From Bacilli bacterium (lineage in GTDB: Bacteria > Bacillota_I > Bacilli_A > RF39 > UBA660): 19,975 nucleotides of DNA. The position numbers and the translations under genes are program-made. This document shows, in pieces, positions 8,261 to 15,840 of this stretch. A model generated the notes under the pieces. The model did no database searches. It had not been told where the DNA came from and was given only the letters and a program-made list of their open reading frames with translations. How positions within the stretch are numbered: position 1 is the first letter of the stretch; each line of letters starts with the position of its first letter. The DNA is taken from assembly GCA_028703035.1 (NCBI GenBank), contig JAQVNR010000020.1, forward strand, positions 1 to 19,975, in the 5' to 3' direction.

Positions 8261-8279
8261 TTTTTCCCTCCGTTTATTT

Positions 8280-8310
8280 ATTATATGCATAAAAAGCCCA
8301 AACGAGCCAA
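8280..8310 (-). promoter_or_regulatory. Possible promoter for the 80-aa gene
   Basis: Read on the minus strand, TTGGCT (8310-8305) and a perfect TATAAT (8285-8280) are separated by 19 bases. The long spacer weakens the case, but the -10 is exact and well placed before the GGAGGG site. Confidence 0.4.
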
Positions 8311-8319
8311 AATAATAAT

Positions 8320-9381
8320 ATGAAAAATAAAAAGATGATTGTTATTTTAATATTTTGTTTAATGCTATTTAGCTTAATTAATAATTATAGTGCAAGATAT
8401 ATTTTACCATCTTATAATAATTATTTTATAAAAGAATTAATGTGGTATTTTATTAGTTTTTTAGTTATTTTTATCTTATCTAAAATTAATATAGATGTCT
8501 TATTTAAAAAAAGTTTTTATATATATTTACTAGGGAATTTGTTATTACTATTAACTATATTTATAGGTACTAATATTAATGGCAGTACTTCTTGGATAAT
8601 AATCGGACCAGTTAGTTTTCAAGCTAGTGAATTTATGAAAATAGCCTTAATTCTTTATTTATGTACAATATCATCTAAAGAACTAAGTGATTTTAAATAT
8701 ATATTAATTACATTGTTGATAGTTTTAATTCCCAGTTTTTTAACATTTTTAGAACCTGATACAGGAGCAGTTATGATTTACTTTGTTATTTATATAGCCT
8801 TCTTAATAATGAGAAAGTTAAATAAATGGTGGTATATTTCAGCAATCGGTTTTATTTTTATTATTAGTATTTCCTTTTTTATAATTTATTATTATTATCA
8901 AGATTTATTTATAAATATATTTGGTACATCATTTTTTTATCGAATGGACCGAATAACAGATTTTATAAATGGGGATGGGTATCAACTAAATAAAGCATTA
9001 ATTTCAATTGGTTCATCAGGACTATTTGGTAGAGGCATCAGAAATATCCCTGAGTATTTTCCAGAAGCTCCAACCGATTTTGCATTTGCTCTTTTAATAA
9101 ATAATATTGGCTATCTAGGAATTATGCTATTTATTTTTATTTATAGTTTACTTATTTATAATATAATAAAAATAATTAATGATAAAAATAAATTATTTAT
9201 TTTTCCGGTAGTTGGGCTTTTATTATTTCAGTTTACAATTAATATTTTAATGAATATTGGTTTATTTCCGGTAATTGGAATAACGCTACCTTTTATTAGT
9301 TATGGTGGAAGTAATTTACTTTCTTATATGATTATTATCGGTCTTATTTTAAACATTAAAAAAGTATCATTTGATACTTAA
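8320..9381 (+). CDS. rodA: SEDS-family peptidoglycan glycosyltransferase (RodA/FtsW/SpoVE)
   Basis: SEDS proteins polymerise lipid II into glycan strands at the membrane. The 353-residue protein is polytopic and has the family blocks SWIIIGPVSFQASEFMK (91-107), LEPDTGA with catalytic Asp147, GSSGLFGRGI (231-240), APTDFAFAL (250-258) and the terminal PFISYGGSNL. RodA is the best guess, since no division genes are adjacent, but FtsW and SpoVE share these motifs. It is a single-gene transcript; no partner penicillin-binding protein lies in the window. The ATG at 8320 has no convincing Shine-Dalgarno sequence, unlike its neighbours. Its last codons form a hairpin that can serve as terminator for the convergent gene. 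Confidence 0.85.
   Translation: MKNKKMIVILIFCLMLFSLINNYSARYILPSYNNYFIKELMWYFISFLVIFILSKINIDVLFKKSFYIYLLGNLLLLLTIFIGTNINGSTSWIIIGPVSFQASEFMKIALILYLCTISSKELSDFKYILITLLIVLIPSFLTFLEPDTGAVMIYFVIYIAFLIMRKLNKWWYISAIGFIFIISISFFIIYYYYQDLFINIFGTSFFYRMDRITDFINGDGYQLNKALISIGSSGLFGRGIRNIPEYFPEAPTDFAFALLINNIGYLGIMLFIFIYSLLIYNIIKIINDKNKLFIFPVVGLLLFQFTINILMNIGLFPVIGITLPFISYGGSNLLSYMIIIGLILNIKKVSFDT
9358..9379 (-). terminator. Terminator of the Gly/Tyr-rich gene inside the rodA 3' end
   Basis: AAGTATC (9362-9368) pairs with GATACTT (9373-9379) around a 4-base loop. Read on the minus strand the stem is followed by six T (9363-9358). It lies entirely within the last codons and stop of the plus-strand rodA gene. 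Confidence 0.65.
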
Positions 9382-9609
9382 TTACCTGTAATAAGGATAT
9401 GGGTTGTAATTATATCCGCCATAATAATTGTAGCCATAGCCAGGCTGTCCTTGCGGATATACTGGCTGGTTATAAGTAGGGGCAGGTGAGGTTACATAAA
9501 CAGGCCTTGGTCTAGTTGCTCCAACAATTGCCGCGCCTCCTAGACCTCCTAATAAAAATGGTGCCCAGAAAAACCTTTCACCATTATCTGGCATAGTATT
9601 ATAATACAT
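9382..9609 (-). CDS. Small glycine/tyrosine/proline-rich protein
   Basis: A 75-residue protein with a short hydrophobic glycine-rich segment (about residues 14-31, PFLLGGLGGAAIVGA) and then a low-complexity tail dominated by Tyr, Pro, Gly and Asn (PGYGYNYYGGYNYNPYPYY). The start is supported by AAAGGAG 8 bases upstream. Such tails are seen in cell-surface and spore-coat-like proteins of Bacilli, but there is no proof of either here. The stop codon directly abuts the stop of convergent rodA. Confidence 0.7.
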   Translation of the reverse strand: MYYNTMPDNGERFFWAPFLLGGLGGAAIVGATRPRPVYVTSPAPTYNQPVYPQGQPGYGYNYYGGYNYNPYPYYR

Positions 9610-9611
9610 TT

Positions 9612-9647
9612 AAAAAACTCCTTTCATTTTATTATATGAAAAGAGTT
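9612..9647 (-). terminator. Hairpin overlapping the ribosome binding site of the Gly/Tyr-rich gene
   Basis: On the minus strand AACTCTTTTCAT (9647-9636) pairs with ATGAAAGGAGTT (9627-9616) with one G-U pair and an 8-base loop, followed by TTTTTT. It has the shape of an intrinsic terminator for the upstream phosphoesterase gene, yet the 3' arm contains the AAAGGAG that starts the 75-residue protein. The loop holds a TATAAT (9636-9631), so a local promoter is possible, although no good -35 is visible. Confidence 0.6.
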
Positions 9648-9655
9648 ATTTGGTG

Positions 9656-10504
9656 CTATTTATTATAAAGTCTATAAAAGTTAAAAGATGGATGGTTAAA
9701 TAACCTAAAAGGATATTTACTTGTTCCTAGTCCTCCAGAAATATACATTGGAGAGTTATCTATTAGATATTCAGAATCATAATAACTTCTTGCTCCATTT
9801 ACTTTTAAGACAGATCCAATAAAGGGAAGTCTTACTTGACCATTATGAGAATGTCCGGCTAATATAAGATCTGCCTGATAATCACCAAGGTTATTTACCG
9901 AGTCCGGTTCATGCATTAAAAGAATTGTATAGTATTCTTCATTGTAATTAGCAAATGCTAGATTAATATCTTGATCGCCTACTAAATAATCACTAAGACC
10001 GATAATTAATAGGGGATTATTACTATTGTAATAAAAAAGTTCTGACTTATTATCAAGTAGTTTAATATCGACGTTTTTTAAAATTTCGTTATATTCCTGA
10101 CTATGATCATGATTACCTCTTACTACATATGATACTATTTCTGGATTTATTTTATTAAGCTCAATTAAAATTTTTGTTAATTCATCTTTAGAAATGTTTG
10201 CGTCATTATCAATTAAATCACCTGTAAAAAACACAATTTGGGGTTTAAGTAGATTAATTTCTTTAACAATATTTTTAAGTTCTTTTAAATGAATCGTTGT
10301 TCCATAATGTAAATCAGAAAAATGGACAATTTTTAATCCATGAAAATTATCAGTTAGTTTATTATTAATCACTGAATATTCCCTAACAACTAAACCTTTA
10401 GTGCCAATAAAATGACTGTATAATATTATTCCCATTCCTAAAAATAATATTAATAATATCAAATTTTTTAATATAGAACTTTTCTTTTCTTCTTTCTTTG
10501 TCAT
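9656..10504 (-). CDS. Membrane-anchored metallophosphoesterase (YkuE-like)
   Basis: A calcineurin-like phosphoesterase with a single N-terminal membrane anchor (about residues 12-30). Metal ligands in order: Asp64 and His66 (FSDLHYG), Asp96 (TGDLID), Asn131-His132-Asp133 (RGNHDH), His198 (LMHEPD), and His218/His220 (AGHSHNGQ). The 282-residue length matches YkuE-type enzymes, some of which act on membrane lipid or cell-envelope phosphoesters; the substrate here is not known. The ATG at 10504 has AGGAGGA before it, while a longer frame from 10531 has none, so the shorter start is used. With this start the gene lies 8 bases after the CPBP gene, in one operon. Confidence 0.9.
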   Translation of the reverse strand: MTKKEEKKSSILKNLILLILFLGMGIILYSHFIGTKGLVVREYSVINNKLTDNFHGLKIVHFSDLHYGTTIHLKELKNIVKEINLLKPQIVFFTGDLIDNDANISKDELTKILIELNKINPEIVSYVVRGNHDHSQEYNEILKNVDIKLLDNKSELFYYNSNNPLLIIGLSDYLVGDQDINLAFANYNEEYYTILLMHEPDSVNNLGDYQADLILAGHSHNGQVRLPFIGSVLKVNGARSYYDSEYLIDNSPMYISGGLGTSKYPFRLFNHPSFNFYRLYNK

Positions 10505-10512
10505 AAATCCTC

Positions 10513-11163
10513 CTAAAATATAATATAACATATTAAAACAACTAAATTATGTAGTGAGTGGATGCTGATACTGTCAAAAACATTTTCACTTCGGTAATAA
10601 ACAAGACCGAAAGTAATACCTAAAATTAAATAGGGCAGAATATATATAATACTGATTAAATTATTAATTGATCCTAAAGAATGAAGAACACTAAATACTA
10701 AGCTAGAGCTAATTAAATATAAATATTTATTACTAATATTGTTAAAGCTTAACCTAAAAACAATTTCTTCAATCATTGGGACTATAATTATAAATGAAAT
10801 AAAAGATGCGATTAGATATTTACTATACATTTCCCGGACTAGAATCTCATTAGTAATAGAGCCTTCGGGAATAATTATAATTATTATATAATTAGCAACC
10901 ATCATTAAAATAAAACCAATCATCCAAATAATTAAGTTTTTCTTTAAATTTTTAGCAGGCTTTTTTTTAAATTTATTAAACATTTCTTTTATTTCATACC
11001 TATTAATAAATGAAACTGCTAAAAGTACTAATATATTATTTGAAATAGTACCTAATGTATAAATAATGGGTGTTTCATAATTTTTAATACCTATTAATAT
11101 CATTTGGAGTATTAAAGATAAAAATAAATAAGTAAATAATGTTTTCGTAATTTTATTTTTCAT
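10513..11163 (-). CDS. CPBP family intramembrane protease
   Basis: A 216-residue multi-pass membrane protein of the CAAX prenyl-protease/bacteriocin-processing (CPBP, Abi) family. The three motifs are intact: EEIVFR (Glu132, Glu133, Arg137), FSVLH (Phe157, His161) and HSLHN (His202, Asn206). Bacterial members process peptides or give immunity to bacteriocins; no bacteriocin gene is visible nearby. The likely ribosome binding site AAAGGA is about 14 bases from the ATG, which is long; no better in-frame start exists because a stop lies just upstream. It is the first gene of a two-gene operon with the phosphoesterase and is divergent from the Tad-like operon. Confidence 0.88.
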   Translation of the reverse strand: MKNKITKTLFTYLFLSLILQMILIGIKNYETPIIYTLGTISNNILVLLAVSFINRYEIKEMFNKFKKKPAKNLKKNLIIWMIGFILMMVANYIIIIIIPEGSITNEILVREMYSKYLIASFISFIIIVPMIEEIVFRLSFNNISNKYLYLISSSLVFSVLHSLGSINNLISIIYILPYLILGITFGLVYYRSENVFDSISIHSLHNLVVLICYIIF

Positions 11164-11341
11164 ATTTAACTAACATTCCTTTCTTCGTCCTTTCAGTCCT
11201 TAACAGGCACAAATTGAGTTAAAAAATTTTAAAAAACGTCGTTTTAAATTTTTTTTAATATATCTTATTTTTTCATTATATTTTTTAATCTTACCACTTC
11301 TTAATCTTATCATATTTTTCAAAACAATTGTCTTTTTTTCT
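11164..11341. other. AT-rich divergent intergenic region
   Basis: This part of the intergenic region carries long A and T tracts and an imperfect AT-rich inverted repeat (about 11222-11258) centred on AAAACGTCGTTTT. No open frame or RNA gene is recognised. It probably holds the promoter of the minus-strand CPBP operon, but no convincing box pair was found; a TATAAT at 11280-11275 (minus) lacks a good -35. The tract pattern could produce DNA curvature. Confidence 0.4.
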
Positions 11342-11369
11342 TTGAAAATAAAAGAACCTATGTTATACT
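11342..11369 (+). promoter_or_regulatory. Promoter of the Tad-like operon
   Basis: TTGAAA (11342-11347), a 16-base spacer and TATACT (11364-11369) with an extended TGT (11361-11363) form a strong vegetative promoter about 30 bases before the first gene. Confidence 0.7.
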
Positions 11370-11387
11370 AGTTTAAAAGAACATAGG
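11357..11387. promoter_or_regulatory. Inverted repeat over the -10 box and Shine-Dalgarno site (possible operator)
   Basis: CCTATGTT (11357-11364) is repeated exactly inverted as AACATAGG (11380-11387). The repeat encloses the -10 box, and its right arm runs into the AGGAGG ribosome binding site (11385-11390). Because the left arm lies upstream of the expected transcript start, it suits a protein operator better than an RNA hairpin on the native transcript. Confidence 0.5.
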
Positions 11388-11398
11388 AGGAAATAATT

Positions 11399-12127
11399 AT
11401 GCGATTAAAAACATTTATATTACTTAGTACATTTACCTTATTTATATGGACATCTAATGTAAGTGCTGATTGTACATATCTCGAAAAAGCTGCTTTAAAT
11501 GAAGTGGCGGCTATGGTCAAAACTAATTATGAGGTAATTGAAGAAAACGTTACAGAGGAATTTGTTGACCCTGATACGCAAGAAGTAGGTACTATAGAAA
11601 CGGTTAAAACTACTTTTAAAATAAGTATTTATAATATAGTAAAGGATTTGTATGTTGTAGAGAGCAATAGTTTTACAAATGAAGATAAAAATTTATATTA
11701 TGAAGATACAGTTGATGGTGTTTATTCATTTATAAGCGAAGATACTGGGAATATAATAAAATATGAATATAACGTATATTCTAACTTAGAAAGTTGTTCC
11801 GGTGATGTATTAAAAAGTTATAGTTTTATAAAACCAAAAATTAATATATTTTCACAATATAGTATGTGTGAAGGACTAGATCATGTTCCTTATTGTAAAA
11901 GGTATATTACAGAAGAAGTTAATGTGCCAGAGGGAAGCTTAAATGAAGAAATATCGAAATATGTTTCAGATGAGAAAAAAGAAGAAAAAGCAGAAGAAGT
12001 ACAAAGTAAATCAGGAATTAAAGAAATTTTGAAAGAAAATTATATTTATATAATTATTGGGGTAATAGGTGTATCTAGCATAACAATCTTAAGTGTCGTA
12101 ATAGTTAAGAAAAGGAGTGCTTTATGA
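11399..12127 (+). CDS. Secreted membrane-anchored protein of unknown family, first gene of Tad-like operon
   Basis: A 242-residue type I membrane protein: signal peptide (residues 1-23, cleavage after VSA), an extracellular domain with four cysteines (25, 133, 157, 166) and many acidic and beta-prone stretches, a charged linker (about 185-208), a C-terminal membrane helix (about 215-236) and a short KKRSAL tail. No sortase motif. ATG follows AGGAGG by 8 bases. It overlaps the start of the 1093-residue protein gene by 4 bases (ATGA), so the two are likely made together and may interact, for example as anchor and large surface subunit. This is inference; I do not recognise the family. Confidence 0.8.
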   Translation: MRLKTFILLSTFTLFIWTSNVSADCTYLEKAALNEVAAMVKTNYEVIEENVTEEFVDPDTQEVGTIETVKTTFKISIYNIVKDLYVVESNSFTNEDKNLYYEDTVDGVYSFISEDTGNIIKYEYNVYSNLESCSGDVLKSYSFIKPKINIFSQYSMCEGLDHVPYCKRYITEEVNVPEGSLNEEISKYVSDEKKEEKAEEVQSKSGIKEILKENYIYIIIGVIGVSSITILSVVIVKKRSAL

Positions 12128-15100
12128 AAGTTGTAAGGTTATTAAGTATTTTTATAATAAGTTTATTTTTAATAAATGTAGAAGTAAATGCAGCTAAGGG
12201 CACACATGGTATTTGTTATAATGAAAAGATTGTAGAGCAAGGTTATTGCAGACTAGCATCACCTGTTAGTAATATTACAGCAGTAACTTATACTTTAGAA
12301 CCTTATATTTCTTCTGAGCACAAGCTTTACTATGATGATGGTTTTAGTCCAGCATATGACAAATATTTTGGAATGATAGATGGGAAGAAAGAAATTCTAT
12401 TTTGTTATGACCCAAATGTTACGGCGCCGACTAGTAATTATCCCTTTGCAAAAAGCATTAATTTAGACCATAAATATGATGTAGCGATTGCTAAAGTATA
12501 TCAAATGTATATCAATGATTCTGTTTCTTTAAAGAATGCTAAAGGTATTACTTTCGAAGCTGCCTCTAGTAATTATTTGCAAGCTGCTAATGTAGCAATG
12601 CGCGCGATAACTAAAAAATTTGGTTTTGATATAAAAAATTCCAAAATAAATAAATATAATAATGTAGTAAATCAATTAGATGGTCGCTCAGCTAAATCTC
12701 CAAAACTAAGAGTAGGGGATGACAAGACAGCTGAAGGGAAAGTAGCAAAGGCAGCATATAATTTAGTAAAAAGATATTATAGTTCAGCACTTTCGGCTAC
12801 ATCTAACTCGTTAACCCAATTTAAATTTACTTTTAACCTTATATCGAAAGATATTAAAGATGTTAATGCAGCTGCAGATAAATTTGAAAAAATTATACCT
12901 ATAAAGATTAATGGAATTCAAAAATTATATAGTGAGGCTTATAAAAATACTAATCCATCATTTTATATTACCGGTATTGACTGTGGAAATGATAAATTGG
13001 TATGTACATCAGATTCTGTAGGTAAAAATTTAGTTTTATATAATAAGAATAATCAGAAAGATTATACTATCTACGTAAAAGTATCTGGAAAAAAATCTGA
13101 TTTTAAAAATCAAACTCCAACAAATATCGCGATAAAATATAAATATCATCATATTTTAAATGTTGAAAACTTAGCATTCATAAGAAATAGTTTTGATACG
13201 ACAACAACTACTCAAAGATTACTTGCATTAATGCCAAATAGAGAACAAGGGGCATCTATGGGCATCAAAATAAATCTACCTGCCATGTGTGAAGTTAGAG
13301 AAAAAGGTGGAATTATATCTTATTACTATGGTGGAACAAAAAAATCTGAACTAGAATATCTTCAAGCAGGATGTTGTAATGTTAAACCAAATAAACTCAA
13401 AAATGAAAAAGCAATCGAACATTATATGGGCTCATGCGCAACACAAGATTTAGTAATATTAGATACAAAATGTGATAATGATGGAGATTTAACAAATCCA
13501 AGTAGGTCAATCCTAAAACAGCTAAGTATTGATAAAACATTGCGGTTAATTAATAATGCTGAGAAAATGTATCAGCAAAAAGCATACTCAAAGGCTGATC
13601 TTAAAAGCATAATGAAACAAACTGATAATTATCGTGATGATGTATATATGGCAAGCCTTATTGCTAAAGGAAATGATTATTGTTCTTTATATACAAGTGA
13701 AAGTCAAGTGATTGAATTCCCTGGAACTGCAGAGGCAACAAGTGGAAGATTCTTTATTTTTGATGAAGGGCAACAACCTAAAGTTGAGGGAAAAATAATG
13801 CTAAATTTCCATACTAATTATAATCGTTGGAAAACAGATTATGAAGCGGCAATTGCAGCTGAAAAAGGAGCTTATACTAGATGGCAAGAAGCACTTAATT
13901 TAAATGATGCAATTAGTGTGGCAAGTGCAAACGGTCGAGGTCGAACTTGTACTTATTGTTGTAAAGGTTATACAAAGCATTATGATGAAGATGGCAAATA
14001 CATAGAGAGTACTTGTAATGGAGAGTGCTATCCAACTTATAAGTATTACAGTGGCTCAACAGCAGGAACTTACTATCGAGCGGATAGTAGCGTAATATCA
14101 AAAGCGTCCGCTTCTTGGGAAACATCAACTGCTTGCTCAGGAACTAAAAAACCTAATGCTGAAGTCAGTTATTATAAAACTTTATATAATACAGCTAAAA
14201 ATAAACGCAAAAAACTAGAAAGTTTTAAAACTGATTGTGAACGAAAAGCTAATCTTGCTAATAACTGGAATTATTACTTAGCGCCAGATTTATATTTTAA
14301 TTATAAACAAGAATATTATAAAAACAATAAAATGGTTAGTACTTCTCTAGACCAACCGATACAGTTGGAAGCTTCTTACAAAGCAGAAAAATACTGGCCA
14401 AATGTAAGCACAGCGGTTAATCAAATTCCTGGTACTAAAACTTACAAATCCGGAAGTGAGAGATTTAGGATAAATTACGGTAAAGTGAACTCAGTTGTAA
14501 ATGAAACTTTTAATTTTGATACAACTACTGATTATAAAATAGGCTATGAGCAAACTTTATATTATAAACCGACGGTAAAATATTATGGTTTATTACCAGA
14601 CGGATATTACGTAACTGATGTAACTAAATACCAAAGTGAAAATCTGTTAGATGTTGGATATGTCTTCAATGTCGAGATAACAAATTATACTAATCAATAT
14701 TTAACTTGGTTTTCTATGAAAAATATCGGTCATTTAATGCGAGATACAAGTATAAAACCAAAGTTAAAATCAAATCTTCAGAAAAGTATGGATAAAGCTA
14801 TTACTGAAATAGATGACAAAGCAGTACTTAAAATATATAATAACGAACAGTTAGATAGTTTATACTTTAATAATATTTGTTATTATAATAATGAACAAAT
14901 ATTATATAAACCAGATTGTCCAACATGCATTGATTTTAGTCCTCAATACTTCACTAGAACGATCGCTAAAGAAAATATGTTTCCTAATGAGGGAGTAAAA
15001 GGCAGAATAACTGGAGCTAACTGGGCAAGTACTAAAGGAAATGCTTTAGAAGAAGAAATATCAAATAATGGTGATTTAATTTATAGTGATATTGATGGAA

Positions 15101-15405
15101 GTAAAGGCTTTTTAGAAGGTTCATTTACTTTGACACCAACTATGATGAATACTATCAATAAAGAGTATAATAAAGGAAAAAATTACAGTGATTTTAACTT
15201 AAATTGTAAATCAGGAAAAGAATGTGAAAGCCCATTTCTAACTGATTTAGTAAAAAATTCTGATAATGATAAAGTTATTTTAGAAAATAACCGGATTAAT
15301 GGTTGGCGATACTTTGTTGATGGAAAGTGGGAACGTGGTTCAATTTCATCATTACTTGACGGCAATTATCCTGAAGAAAATGCTAGGCTTACAGACTGGC
15401 CATAG
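12124..15405 (+). CDS. Large secreted cysteine-rich surface protein of unknown family
   Basis: 1093 residues with a signal peptide (1-23, cleavage near VNA-A) and no C-terminal membrane helix or LPxTG motif, so it is released or held by partners. It has 23 cysteines. A Cys knot (609-635, CTYCC and CNGEC) sits between two predicted helices (about 563-595 and 680-715), resembling a helical hairpin with a disulfide tip. The N-terminal part (about 90-165) recalls a thioester-domain layout: FCYDP with Cys94, then a helix with YLQAANVAM containing Gln153; the usual TQ-x-x-x-W is not kept, so this is tentative. Further CxxC occurs at 932-935. AGGAG (12112-12116) precedes the ATG. Its place in a Tad-like operon suggests an exported structural or adhesive component. 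Confidence 0.8.
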   Translation: MKVVRLLSIFIISLFLINVEVNAAKGTHGICYNEKIVEQGYCRLASPVSNITAVTYTLEPYISSEHKLYYDDGFSPAYDKYFGMIDGKKEILFCYDPNVTAPTSNYPFAKSINLDHKYDVAIAKVYQMYINDSVSLKNAKGITFEAASSNYLQAANVAMRAITKKFGFDIKNSKINKYNNVVNQLDGRSAKSPKLRVGDDKTAEGKVAKAAYNLVKRYYSSALSATSNSLTQFKFTFNLISKDIKDVNAAADKFEKIIPIKINGIQKLYSEAYKNTNPSFYITGIDCGNDKLVCTSDSVGKNLVLYNKNNQKDYTIYVKVSGKKSDFKNQTPTNIAIKYKYHHILNVENLAFIRNSFDTTTTTQRLLALMPNREQGASMGIKINLPAMCEVREKGGIISYYYGGTKKSELEYLQAGCCNVKPNKLKNEKAIEHYMGSCATQDLVILDTKCDNDGDLTNPSRSILKQLSIDKTLRLINNAEKMYQQKAYSKADLKSIMKQTDNYRDDVYMASLIAKGNDYCSLYTSESQVIEFPGTAEATSGRFFIFDEGQQPKVEGKIMLNFHTNYNRWKTDYEAAIAAEKGAYTRWQEALNLNDAISVASANGRGRTCTYCCKGYTKHYDEDGKYIESTCNGECYPTYKYYSGSTAGTYYRADSSVISKASASWETSTACSGTKKPNAEVSYYKTLYNTAKNKRKKLESFKTDCERKANLANNWNYYLAPDLYFNYKQEYYKNNKMVSTSLDQPIQLEASYKAEKYWPNVSTAVNQIPGTKTYKSGSERFRINYGKVNSVVNETFNFDTTTDYKIGYEQTLYYKPTVKYYGLLPDGYYVTDVTKYQSENLLDVGYVFNVEITNYTNQYLTWFSMKNIGHLMRDTSIKPKLKSNLQKSMDKAITEIDDKAVLKIYNNEQLDSLYFNNICYYNNEQILYKPDCPTCIDFSPQYFTRTIAKENMFPNEGVKGRITGANWASTKGNALEEEISNNGDLIYSDIDGSKGFLEGSFTLTPTMMNTINKEYNKGKNYSDFNLNCKSGKECESPFLTDLVKNSDNDKVILENNRINGWRYFVDGKWERGSISSLLDGNYPEENARLTDWP

Positions 15406-15420
15406 AGGAGAAGATAAAAG

Positions 15421-15828
15421 ATGAAAGAAAGTTTATGGGGCTACTGGATTGTAGTCTTTGGATTATTTGTTTTGGTTGTCATAATGCTACTTCAAAATTA
15501 TACAACTACTAATCAGCAAGATTATTATTTGCTAAAAGAAGTAACTGATGCCGCTATGGAAGAATCTGTTGATTTAGCTCATTACCGAAAATATGGAGAA
15601 GTAAGAATTGTTAAAGAAAAGTTTATGGAAAACTTTATTAGAAGATTTTCGGCAACTGTTAATATTAATAAAACATATGACATTGATTTCTATGCAATAT
15701 ATGAAGCACCACCCAAGGTCAGTGTTATGGTAACAACTAGTACCGAGCAATATGCGGTTATGGGTGATGTTGATACTATAGGAGTAGTAAATAAAATAGA
15801 TTCAATTTTAGAAACATATGAAAATTAG
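15421..15828 (+). CDS. Small N-terminally anchored pseudopilin-like (TadE-like) protein
   Basis: 135 residues: a very short N-terminus, one membrane helix (about 8-24), then a helical stretch (about 31-57) and a beta-prone C-terminal domain. This layout matches TadE/TadF-type minor pseudopilins, and the position before cpaB in a Tad-like operon supports it. No clear prepilin-peptidase motif (glycine followed by hydrophobic residue and Glu at +5) is seen, so a true pilin is not shown. It follows the large protein gene by 15 bases, with GAGGAGA upstream. Family membership is inferred from architecture and context. Confidence 0.6.
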   Translation: MKESLWGYWIVVFGLFVLVVIMLLQNYTTTNQQDYYLLKEVTDAAMEESVDLAHYRKYGEVRIVKEKFMENFIRRFSATVNINKTYDIDFYAIYEAPPKVSVMVTTSTEQYAVMGDVDTIGVVNKIDSILETYEN

Positions 15829-15840
15829 GAGGAATAAGAA

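Noticed and set aside
11222..11258. AT-rich inverted repeat as an intrinsic terminator
   Set aside because: No gene on either strand ends there: the CPBP gene starts to the left on the minus strand and the Tad-like operon starts to the right, so only a structural role is possible.
13913..14128. Minus-strand open frame inside the large secreted protein gene
   Set aside because: Low-complexity His/Leu/Tyr composition is a shadow of the Cys/Tyr-rich coding strand; no start signals.
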